Assembly: GCA_011620705.1 (NCBI GenBank)
Contig: WOYR01000213.1
Coordinates: forward strand, 1 to 5,762
Reading direction: 5' to 3'
Length of the DNA: 5,762 nucleotides
Origin: Microbacteriaceae bacterium
GTDB taxonomy: Bacteria; Actinomycetota; Actinomycetes; Actinomycetales; Microbacteriaceae
A program made the translations under genes and the position numbers. Each line of letters opens with the position of its first letter. The stretch's first letter is position 1. The notes under the pieces are model-generated. The model had not been told where the DNA came from. It saw only the letters and a program-made list of their open reading frames with translations, and searched no databases. Below, piece after piece: positions 1-5,762 of this stretch.

Positions 1-1098
1 CTTGTAGGTTCCGATCGCGACCCTCAGGGTCTCCGTTCCCGAGGGCCGCACCAGGGAGGTGGCGGCGAGCTTCGCGCCGACGAGGCCGAAGGTCCCGGAT
101 GCCTGGCTGCGGTCCGTGGGGCTCGTGACGTTCCAGACCTGGCCGTCATAGCTGTCCATGGTGGCGATCCGGATCCGATCGCCCTTGCGCATCCCCTCGA
201 CCGTGAACAGCGCTGCCGTCGAGGTGCTCTTCGTGTAGACCCGGAAACCCGAGAGCGGGCTCGGATAGATCAGTGGATCGAACGGGGGCTGGATGTTCTC
301 GCGCAGCACGAAGCGCTGCGACGTCCCGGGGGCGGATGCCGCACCGAGCAGGGCGCCCCCGGCCACCGCCACGAGCGCGATCGTCCCGACCCCGATGAGC
401 TTGCGCCGCAGCAGCCCCGAGCTGGGGCCGAGGCTCGCGTTGCTCGAGTCCGGCACGCGCCAGGCGAGCCACACCAGGGCGATGACGGCGTAGGCGATGC
501 CGCGCACGGCGGCCAGGTAGGGCTCGGCCGTCCCCATCAGCACGCTGGCGACGTAGAGCACGGTCGGCGCGATGATCGCGAGCAACGATGAGAGCGGCGT
601 GCGGCGGCGGAAGGTGAACCAACGAGTGGCGATCGTGGTCGACACCACACCCACCACAAAAGTGGCCACGTAGGGGAGGACGGCGATGTAGTCCGGCGCG
701 ACAACCGGGGTGGTCAGGGTCACGATGTCGGACCAGCCGAACACGGCGCCGACGGCCAGGCCCGACAGGCTGGCCCCCGACGGCAGCACGCCGAATGTCG
801 CGAAGGCCGGCATGGTGAATGGAGTGCCGAGCAGGAAGTAGACGGCCACCGAGAACAGCCCGGTCAGCAGCGGTCCCAATCGGAACGAGGCGGCAAGCAC
901 ACCCGCCGCCGTGCCGATCAGGAGTCCGCCGATTCCGGCGATGAGGTACTGCTGACTGCTGAACGACACCGCGAAGCCGAGGAGTCCGAGCAGCGCGAGG
1001 ACGGTGAGCACCGCGATGTCGATCCAGGTCCGCCGTGACGGCAGATGGAACGGGCTGCGCTGTCTCGCCGGCTTCGCGCCGGGGGTCGTCGCGGTCAT
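1..1098 (-). CDS. TgpA-like transglutaminase, N-terminal membrane part (partial)
   Basis: An open frame without stops runs from the ATG at 1098 to the window edge, giving 366 residues that begin MTATTPGAKP. The start overlaps the DUF58 stop (ATGA) and no strong Shine-Dalgarno site precedes it. After a basic N-terminus there are about six to seven hydrophobic helices (near 25-44, 52-70, 75-91, 134-156, 169-188, 196-213 and 233-255), then an extracytoplasmic segment with SGFRVYTKS, TVEGMRKGDRIRIATM and YDGQVWNV (317-324). This resembles the region between the membrane part and the catalytic domain of TgpA / DUF3488-type transglutaminases. The Cys-His-Asp catalytic domain would lie beyond position 1 and is not seen. 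Position after MoxR and DUF58 strongly supports the call. Such proteins are thought to modify or cross-link proteins outside the membrane. An inactive paralogue cannot be excluded. Confidence 0.88.
   Translation of the reverse strand, partial: MTATTPGAKPARQRSPFHLPSRRTWIDIAVLTVLALLGLLGFAVSFSSQQYLIAGIGGLLIGTAAGVLAASFRLGPLLTGLFSVAVYFLLGTPFTMPAFATFGVLPSGASLSGLAVGAVFGWSDIVTLTTPVVAPDYIAVLPYVATFVVGVVSTTIATRWFTFRRRTPLSSLLAIIAPTVLYVASVLMGTAEPYLAAVRGIAYAVIALVWLAWRVPDSSNASLGPSSGLLRRKLIGVGTIALVAVAGGALLGAASAPGTSQRFVLRENIQPPFDPLIYPSPLSGFRVYTKSTSTAALFTVEGMRKGDRIRIATMDSYDGQVWNVTSPTDRSQASGTFGLVGAKLAATSLVRPSGTETLRVAIGTYK
1095..1098 (-). other. ATGA start/stop overlap, DUF58 to transglutaminase
   Basis: The stop TGA of the DUF58 gene (1097-1095) shares bases with the ATG at 1098 of the transglutaminase gene. 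It fixes the start of the partial gene and indicates that these two genes are in one transcript. Confidence 0.88.
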
Positions 1099-2453
1099 CC
1101 GGCGGCCCTGGTCACGATCTTGGGAAGGTCGCGCAGCCGCCCGACCACCGCGACCGTCACGCCGCCGACCTTGCGGAGTGCGGCATCGACTCCCGGCTCG
1201 ACCCGGAAGGCGATCACGGTCGTATCGGCCGGGAACAGCATCTCGATCTGGCGGTAGTCGACGGTCGTCATCCGCGATCCCCCGACGATGAAGACCACGC
1301 TCGGCGGGGGCAGGCGGCTCGTGGCGCGCCGGGCGAAGCCGCGCGCGTCGGAGCCGAGACGCGGCGACAGTTCCATGCGGCAGCTGTCATCGAGCATGGC
1401 CGACGCCGAGTAGGTGTGCAGGCGCCGCACCTCGCTGACGACGTTCAGCGCCGTCCCATCGCGGATGACCTGCGCGGCCAGCGATGCCGTGACGGAGATG
1501 GCGAGCTCGAACTCGTCCTCGTCGGCGTAATAGGCGGAGCTCTCACTCTGCAGGATCGTCAGCTGTGAACGGCGGGTCTCCTCGAACTGGCGGACCATGA
1601 GGTCCATCGGGTCACCGGTCTGCTGGATCAGACGCGCGGAGGTGCGCCAGTGCACATAGCGCCGGTCGTCACCGGGCGCGTAGCTGCGCAGGGCGTGGAA
1701 CGAGAGATCGCTGTCGGTCAGCTTCTTGGTGACCTGTCCTTCGAGGTCGCGCACCAGTCCGGCAGCCGACGGTGCGAGCGGCGTGGTGACCGGGTGCACG
1801 AAGAGATCGACGGGATCGGTCCAACGGACGGTGCGCCGCAGCAGGCCCAGCTGGTCGCCGCGCACCGACACCGCGGGCCCGGTCACGATGATCGCGCGGC
1901 GGTTGGTCGGCACGGCGAACAGCTCGTCGTGCTCCTCCCCTGGCTTCAGGCCGGGAACCGAGAAGTCGGCCCGCCCTGCGCCGACGGGCAGCTCCATCCG
2001 CGCGGCCAGGACGGGGCGGGTGCCGGCGTTCGTGATCAGGAGACGCCCGAGGGCGCGTTCCCCGACAACCACGCGGCTCGGCGAGAGTTCGATCGTGACC
2101 GCGTAAGTGGTGCGACCGATCAGGAAGATGGTGCAGAACGCGAGACCCACCAGCACCGTGAGCCCGAGGAAGGTCAACTCCTGCCAGCCCAGCACGAAGC
2201 CGGCGATCAGCATCGCGGCCGCGAGCCCCCCGGCGATCCAGCCCGCCGACGAGAGCACCGCCAATCGCGGTGCGATGAACCGTCGCACGAAGCCCGCGAC
2301 GAGCGCACCGACCGTCGCAGCCGTCGTGCCGAATCGACGCAACCCGGCTCCGACTCCCTCGAACCTGTGCCGCCAGCTCACGTGTGGGCGGCGAGGCGCA
2401 GCCCGGTGGGACGTGGATCCGCCCCGCTCGGGGGCGCTCGCCGCGGCGGTCAT
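1095..2453 (-). CDS. DUF58 domain-containing membrane protein
   Basis: This is a 452-residue protein. Residues 1-65 are basic and probably cytoplasmic. Two membrane helices lie at about 70-90 and 92-112. Residues 115-220 are a beta-rich segment (VTIELSPSRVVVGERALGRL onward), as usual between the helices and the DUF58 core. The DUF58 signature is clear at 252-274: FHALRSYAPGDDRRYVHWR, then TSAR. After it comes a vWA-like C-terminal half (about 296-440), where the Asp usual at the start of the metal-site loop appears as Gln (Q302, in LTILQSESS). The gene starts at the ATG overlapping the ATPase stop and has no good Shine-Dalgarno site, so it probably relies on coupling. DUF58 proteins are typical partners of MoxR ATPases and of TgpA-type transglutaminases. 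The molecular role is not established. The family call is firm. Confidence 0.93.
   Translation of the reverse strand: MTAAASAPERGGSTSHRAAPRRPHVSWRHRFEGVGAGLRRFGTTAATVGALVAGFVRRFIAPRLAVLSSAGWIAGGLAAAMLIAGFVLGWQELTFLGLTVLVGLAFCTIFLIGRTTYAVTIELSPSRVVVGERALGRLLITNAGTRPVLAARMELPVGAGRADFSVPGLKPGEEHDELFAVPTNRRAIIVTGPAVSVRGDQLGLLRRTVRWTDPVDLFVHPVTTPLAPSAAGLVRDLEGQVTKKLTDSDLSFHALRSYAPGDDRRYVHWRTSARLIQQTGDPMDLMVRQFEETRRSQLTILQSESSAYYADEDEFELAISVTASLAAQVIRDGTALNVVSEVRRLHTYSASAMLDDSCRMELSPRLGSDARGFARRATSRLPPPSVVFIVGGSRMTTVDYRQIEMLFPADTTVIAFRVEPGVDAALRKVGGVTVAVVGRLRDLPKIVTRAAG
2450..2453 (-). other. ATGA start/stop overlap, MoxR to DUF58
   Basis: The stop TGA of the ATPase (2452-2450) shares bases with the ATG of the DUF58 gene (2453-2451). 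With no clear ribosome site before the second gene, reinitiation after the ATPase stop is the likely mode of translation. Confidence 0.9.
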
Positions 2454-3418
2454 GCCGCGCGGTACGCGGGCGGGGCGACATCGAGCAGGATGCGCTCGAT
2501 CACGTCTTCGGCCTTGACACCGGCGAAGTCCGACTCGGCGTCGACGATCACGCGGTGGGCGAGCACTGGGATGGCCAAGTCGCGCACGTCGTCCGGCGTG
2601 ACGTAGCTGCGTCCGGAGGCGATCGCCCAGGTCTTGACGGCCCGCGCCATGGCCAGGGCGCCGCGCATGCTGACGCCCAGGGCCACATCCTTATCCGCAC
2701 GCGTCGCGATGATGATCCGGATGATGTACTCCATGACCGTTGGGTCGACGAACACTTCGGACGCCAGGCCGGCCATCGTCACGATCGCGTCGGACCTGAT
2801 GATCGGCGTGATGCTCGACGCCCGGGATCGGTTGGCCGAGTCGAGCATGAGCGCCACCGACGTTTCGAAGTCCGGGTAGCCCAGCGAGGTCTTGATCAGG
2901 AAGCGGTCGAGCTGCGCCTCGGGCAGCTTGTAGGTGCCCGCCTGCTCGACCGGGTTCTGCGTCGCGATCACCATGAACGGCCGCCCGACCGAATGCCCGA
3001 CGCCGTCGATCGTGACGACGCCCTCCTCCATCACCTCGAGCAGTGCGCTCTGGGTCTTGGGGCTGGCGCGGTAGATCTCGTCCGCCAGAACGACCGAGGC
3101 GAAGATCGGGCCGGGATGGAACTCGAACTTGCCCTTGCCCTGGTCGTAGATCGTGACGCCGGTCACATCGGACGGCAGCAAGTCCGGCGTGAACTGGATG
3201 CGGGAGTGCGTTCCGTCCAGGGTGTTGGCCAGCGCCTTCGCCAGCACCGTCTTGCCGGTGCCGGGCACATCCTCGAGGAGCACGTGCCCCTCGGAGATCA
3301 TCGCCGTCAGCACCAGACGGATCTGGTGCTTCTTTCCGACGATCGCGAGGTCGACGTTGTCGACCAGCTTGCCGAAGGCATCGGCGAACCAGGTCGCTTG
3401 TTCATCCGTGATGGGCAT
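2450..3418 (-). CDS. MoxR-family AAA+ ATPase
   Basis: This 322-residue cytoplasmic ATPase has the usual MoxR length. The Walker A motif is EDVPGTGKT (K56, T57) and Walker B is VVLADE (D113, E114), followed by the family stretch RASPKTQSALLEVMEE. Sensor 1 is ATQNP (N155), a likely arginine finger sits at R172 in LPEAQLDRF, and a sensor 2 Arg at R252 in GVSMRGALAMAR. The C-terminal lid is helical (about 206-322). MoxR proteins couple ATP hydrolysis to remodelling or maturation of partner proteins, often vWA/DUF58 proteins encoded next door. Here the gene overlaps the DUF58 gene by the bases ATGA, which implies translational coupling. One deviation is seen: residue 116, after DEI, is Tyr (TAC) where most MoxR proteins have Asn (DEINRA). 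The family call is firm. The substrate is unknown. Confidence 0.95.
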   Translation of the reverse strand: MPITDEQATWFADAFGKLVDNVDLAIVGKKHQIRLVLTAMISEGHVLLEDVPGTGKTVLAKALANTLDGTHSRIQFTPDLLPSDVTGVTIYDQGKGKFEFHPGPIFASVVLADEIYRASPKTQSALLEVMEEGVVTIDGVGHSVGRPFMVIATQNPVEQAGTYKLPEAQLDRFLIKTSLGYPDFETSVALMLDSANRSRASSITPIIRSDAIVTMAGLASEVFVDPTVMEYIIRIIIATRADKDVALGVSMRGALAMARAVKTWAIASGRSYVTPDDVRDLAIPVLAHRVIVDAESDFAGVKAEDVIERILLDVAPPAYRAA

Positions 3419-3424
3419 GCTCTG

Positions 3425-3430
3425 TCCTCT
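3425..3430 (-). promoter_or_regulatory. Ribosome binding site deciding the MoxR start
   Basis: On the minus strand AGAGGA lies six bases before the ATG at 3418, inside the 17-base gap after the Ig-like gene's TAA stop. It fixes the ATPase start at MPITDEQ. A longer open frame reaching to 3673 would run out of frame across the end of the Ig-like gene and is low-complexity, basic nonsense there. Confidence 0.8.
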
Positions 3431-3435
3431 CGTAT

Positions 3436-5733
3436 TTACCAGGCGACAATGTTCGAGGAGACCCCGTTGATCGACACCTGGACGTCGTAGCCCGGGTACC
3501 CATACGGGCTCACCTGGTTGTTGTATGAGCCAGAAGAATCCATCGTGATGTTGATGGTGCCGTACTGGGCCATGGCTCCCTTGCTTCCGTCGGCGTAGTG
3601 GTCGGTCTCGAGGCTGACGGTGTAAGTAGTGTTGGCGGCGAACCCACTCGCATTGATGGCGATGTAGTAGCACGCGGTGCTCGTGCAGGTTGCACTATTG
3701 CCGCGAGCACCCTTGGCGATCGTGACGACCATTGGCGGCGGATTGATGTGGCGGGTCGCCGAGGTGGCGTACGCCGAGCATCCGCCCGGGTTGCAGGCGC
3801 GCACCTGGAACGTGTAGTCACCAGCGCCGACGTTCTGTCCGCCGCCGCTCGTTCCACTCGTCGATCCGGATGCTGAGCTGCCCTGGGTGAAGTTCCACTG
3901 GTAGGTGATCGCGCCGCCACCGCTGTCCGCCGGCCCGGACCACGACGGCGTGATCGTGGCGGTCGCCGTCGGACTGTTGGTGTTGATGACCGGGTTGGTG
4001 GGCGTCGACGGCGTTCCATACGGCGTGATCGTCCGCGTGTTCGACCAGGTGGTGCCGACGTTGTTGGTCGCCGCGACATCCACCGTCTGCACCGAGCCGT
4101 TGGTGCGGCCGGTGAAAGTGCACGAGGCGCCGGGGCTGCAGTCGGTGCGCTGGTTGGTCGAGGGGCCGCCATTGATCCGAACGGTATACCCGGTGATCTG
4201 GGCTCCGTTGCTGCTGACCGGTGGCTGGAAGATCACGCTGACGGTCTGCGATCCGGTGTTCGACAGCGTGAAACTCGTCACCGGCTCCGGCGCGCTCGTG
4301 ACGGTGACCACGATGCGGCCCTGCACCTCGCGGTCGGCCGAGTCCGTCGCATCCCGGACCGTATAGATCAGGTTGATCGTCCCCGACTTGGCAGTGCCAG
4401 TGGTCACCGAAACTGTCGAGTCCGTGCGGGTCAGCCCGCTCGCACCGAGGTTGTCGCCCTGGAACGCGACATCGGTGACCTTCAGCGGCTTGCCCTGATC
4501 GGCGAAGGGGTTGAAGTCATTGGCGAGCGGCGAGATCGTGTAGGTCGTGCTGGAGCGCCCGTTCGGCTCCGCATCGTCGACGGTCTGAGGCAGTGGACGG
4601 GTCGACTTCACGACCTTGACGGTGATCTGGGCAGGTACCGAGAACGCCGAACCGAGGCCGACATTGAACTTGATCACCGACTTCGTGCCCACCGGCGTCG
4701 AGACGTCCGTCGACATCGACACCGTCGAGCCCGCGAGAGACGCCTTGATCGGCCCGGACGGCGCCGCGAAGTTCTGATACGTCAGCTCCTGAATGACGGC
4801 CGGGTTCGGGTGCGAACTCGCGCCGCGCAGGTCGAAGGTCTTCGGCGCCTCACCCGGCTGGATCTCGATGGTCTGGTTGGCGAAGGTCGGCGCGATGTCG
4901 CGGAACGAGGCGTCGCCGACAGTGACCGGGATCTCGATCGTCGTCGCGTTGGGGTCATCGGTGAGCCCCTTGTCGCTCACCTTGAAGGTGACGATGGTGT
5001 TGCCGCGGAAGTCCTTCTCCGGCGTGTACACGATGGTGCCGGTGTCGGGCACCATCGGGACGCCGGCGGCTTGGCGGCCCGCGCTCGCGCTCCCGGCATC
5101 CGTGACCTTCACGGCACGACCCGACGGGACGTCGAGGATGTCGGAGAGCTTCCACGAGATCGCCGTGTTCATCGCCGTCACCTGCGGCAGCTTGAGCGTG
5201 CTCTTGAGGCGCGGCGGAGCGCTGTCGGAGTAGGCGGGCACGGTGATGAACGCGGTCGCGCTGAGCTTGTCGATCTCGTTGGTGAGCTGGTAGGCGACCG
5301 CTTGCCGCGTGTCGCCGAGAGTGACGGTCATCGTGCCGTCGGCATTCGGCTTGGCGATCGACTTGTTCGGGCCGACCGCGGCCACCTTCACCTCGGAGAC
5401 CAGGCCGCCGGGGTTCTGCGCATCGTGCAGCACATCGACGATCACCGTGATGCCGACGAACAACTCGCCGATGAGGACGAGGTAGGCGAACAGCGTCGCG
5501 TTCGGGATGATCACGCTGTCGGCGAGCGGCTGGTACCAGTGCGGCGCGGCCTGGACTCGGTCCTTGAGGTCCGCGCCGAGGCCGGCGACGAAGGCGCCCC
5601 CGATGTGCTTGACCAGCACCGTCCAGAGGAACTCGAAGCCGACGATGATCTGGACGACGAGCAGGCTCGTCAGCAGGCGGCTCTTCCGGCTCACCGGCAT
5701 GGTCTTCGGCAGTGTCTGTACGGTCGTGGCCAT
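3436..5733 (-). CDS. DoxX-like N-terminus fused to truncated Ig-like/FN3 multidomain surface protein
   Basis: This 765-residue protein has two unrelated parts. Residues 1-99 resemble the first half of a DoxX-family membrane protein, with a basic N-terminus, helix 1 at about 18-40 containing VGFEFLWTVLVKHIGG, a polar loop, and helix 2 at about 79-99 containing LFAYLVLIGELFVGITVIV. From about residue 97 it continues inside an Ig-like repeat (DVLHDAQNPGG). More Ig-like/tandem-type repeats follow at about 171-272, 273-380 and 381-480, then two fibronectin type III-like domains (481-575 and 576-667) and a C-terminal domain (668-765) ending in NIVAW. Each of the last three domains has a close Cys pair (532/538, 647/652, 683/688). 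The ATG at 5733 follows GGAGGG with a 5-base gap. Related Ig-like proteins encoded before MoxR in Microbacteriaceae are, from memory, much longer with their own N-terminal anchor. The reading frame is certain. Whether the fusion is a genuine gene is doubtful. Confidence 0.85.
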   Translation of the reverse strand: MATTVQTLPKTMPVSRKSRLLTSLLVVQIIVGFEFLWTVLVKHIGGAFVAGLGADLKDRVQAAPHWYQPLADSVIIPNATLFAYLVLIGELFVGITVIVDVLHDAQNPGGLVSEVKVAAVGPNKSIAKPNADGTMTVTLGDTRQAVAYQLTNEIDKLSATAFITVPAYSDSAPPRLKSTLKLPQVTAMNTAISWKLSDILDVPSGRAVKVTDAGSASAGRQAAGVPMVPDTGTIVYTPEKDFRGNTIVTFKVSDKGLTDDPNATTIEIPVTVGDASFRDIAPTFANQTIEIQPGEAPKTFDLRGASSHPNPAVIQELTYQNFAAPSGPIKASLAGSTVSMSTDVSTPVGTKSVIKFNVGLGSAFSVPAQITVKVVKSTRPLPQTVDDAEPNGRSSTTYTISPLANDFNPFADQGKPLKVTDVAFQGDNLGASGLTRTDSTVSVTTGTAKSGTINLIYTVRDATDSADREVQGRIVVTVTSAPEPVTSFTLSNTGSQTVSVIFQPPVSSNGAQITGYTVRINGGPSTNQRTDCSPGASCTFTGRTNGSVQTVDVAATNNVGTTWSNTRTITPYGTPSTPTNPVINTNSPTATATITPSWSGPADSGGGAITYQWNFTQGSSASGSTSGTSGGGQNVGAGDYTFQVRACNPGGCSAYATSATRHINPPPMVVTIAKGARGNSATCTSTACYYIAINASGFAANTTYTVSLETDHYADGSKGAMAQYGTINITMDSSGSYNNQVSPYGYPGYDVQVSINGVSSNIVAW
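5410..5466 (-). other. Fusion junction between DoxX-like and Ig-like reading frames
   Basis: The switch falls within residues 90-108, probably close to the D at residue 100 (base 5436). Upstream, ELFVGITVIV fits a DoxX second helix. Downstream, TVIVDVLHDAQNPGG fits the start of the 'VDVLxNxxDPxG'-type strand and turn that opens Ig-like repeats in this protein class. The residues TVIV are compatible with both sides, so the breakpoint may lie in a short stretch shared by the two parent genes. The first Ig repeat lacks its usual lead-in (a 'P-x-A-x-D-D' type segment), as expected if the sequence enters mid-repeat. Confidence 0.6.
5437..5733 (-). pseudogene. Truncated DoxX-family membrane domain (first two helices)
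   Basis: This segment encodes residues 1-99 of the fusion. The motif GFEFLWTVLVKHIGG after the first helix and the LFAYLVLIGELFVG helix match my recollection of DoxX / thiosulfate:quinone oxidoreductase small-subunit-like proteins, which normally have four helices and about 130-180 residues. The two last helices are missing, so the DoxX part cannot be a complete family member. The start codon and Shine-Dalgarno site belong to this half, so any expression signal at 5733 was originally that of a DoxX-like gene and not of the Ig-like gene. The family assignment comes from pattern recognition only. Confidence 0.6.
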
Positions 5734-5738
5734 GGCTT

Positions 5739-5744
5739 CCCTCC
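5739..5744 (-). promoter_or_regulatory. Ribosome binding site for the fusion gene
   Basis: On the minus strand GGAGGG lies five bases (AAGCC) before the ATG at 5733. It supports this start over internal ATGs. Only 29 bases upstream are available, so no promoter can be judged. Confidence 0.75.
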
Positions 5745-5762
5745 GTCCGGTGACGGCGCCGG

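Noticed and set aside
146..622. Minus-strand open frame of 158 codons at the left end
   Set aside because: It is out of frame with the transglutaminase gene, whose reading frame is open from 1098 to 1 with membrane helices and a YDGQVW motif. The alternative is Arg/Ala-rich with no structure.
1650..2606. Plus-strand open frame of 318 codons opposite the DUF58 gene
   Set aside because: Low-complexity, charged translation without a recognisable domain. The DUF58 frame on the minus strand has clear family motifs.
3419..3435. Possible terminator or promoter in the gap before MoxR
   Set aside because: The gap is only 17 bases, has no hairpin with a T-run and is taken up by the ribosome site. Read-through is the simpler view.
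2384..3490. Plus-strand open frame of 368 codons opposite the MoxR gene
   Set aside because: Its translation is rich in Arg, His, Asp and Gly with no fold or motif, and it mirrors a clearly conserved ATPase on the other strand. It is typical of antisense frames in GC-rich coding DNA.
3419..3673. Longer MoxR start at 3673
   Set aside because: The extra 85 residues overlap the Ig-like gene's 3' end out of frame, are low-complexity and basic, and are absent from the family. The ATG at 3418 has a good Shine-Dalgarno site and gives the normal length.
3905..4366. Plus-strand open frame of 153 codons with hydrophobic stretches opposite the FN3 region
   Set aside because: Antisense of Thr/Ser/Asn-rich codons naturally yields Val, Gly and Leu, which imitates membrane segments. 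There is no ribosome site or homology that I recognise.
5743..5756. Short inverted repeat (5-base stem, 4-base loop) overlapping the ribosome site of the fusion gene
   Set aside because: A perfect CCGTC/GACGG stem is present, but five pairs in GC-rich DNA are expected by chance and the upstream sequence is cut off, so a regulatory hairpin cannot be supported.

Overview
The window is compact, high-GC DNA in which every supported gene lies on the minus strand, so transcription runs from position 5762 towards 1. GC-rich codon use, ATGA start/stop overlaps and the gene order (large Ig-like/fibronectin surface protein, MoxR-type ATPase, DUF58 protein, TgpA-type transglutaminase) point to an actinobacterium, most likely a member of the Microbacteriaceae. 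The family assignment is inferred from the architecture and remembered family resemblance. No marker gene is present.

Layout in transcription order: (1) 5733-3436, a 765-residue protein whose first ~99 residues look like the front half of a DoxX-family membrane protein and whose remainder is the C-terminal part of a multi-domain Ig-like/FN3 surface protein; (2) 3418-2450, a MoxR-family AAA+ ATPase, 17 bases downstream with its own Shine-Dalgarno site; (3) 2453-1095, a DUF58 protein overlapping the ATPase by 4 bases; (4) 1098 to the window edge, the membrane-embedded N-terminal 366 residues of a TgpA-like transglutaminase, again overlapping by 4 bases and running out of the window before its catalytic domain. 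There is no gene-free stretch longer than 29 bases, and no RNA gene, mobile element, CRISPR array or clear terminator was seen.

Genes 2-4 form the widespread MoxR / DUF58 / transglutaminase cassette. The ATPase is thought to act as a chaperone or remodelling factor for the DUF58 and transglutaminase partners at the membrane, and the large Ig-like protein encoded just upstream is a plausible client or substrate. That link is inferred from neighbourhood only.

The most notable observation is the join near 5436. A DoxX-like protein breaks off after its second membrane helix and continues in frame into the middle of an Ig-like repeat. The predicted topology would then place disulfide-type, surface-style domains in the cytoplasm. 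This is either a real deletion fusion or an assembly chimera. Smaller oddities are a Tyr in place of the usual Asn beside the Walker B acidic pair of the MoxR protein, and a Gln where many DUF58 proteins have an Asp.
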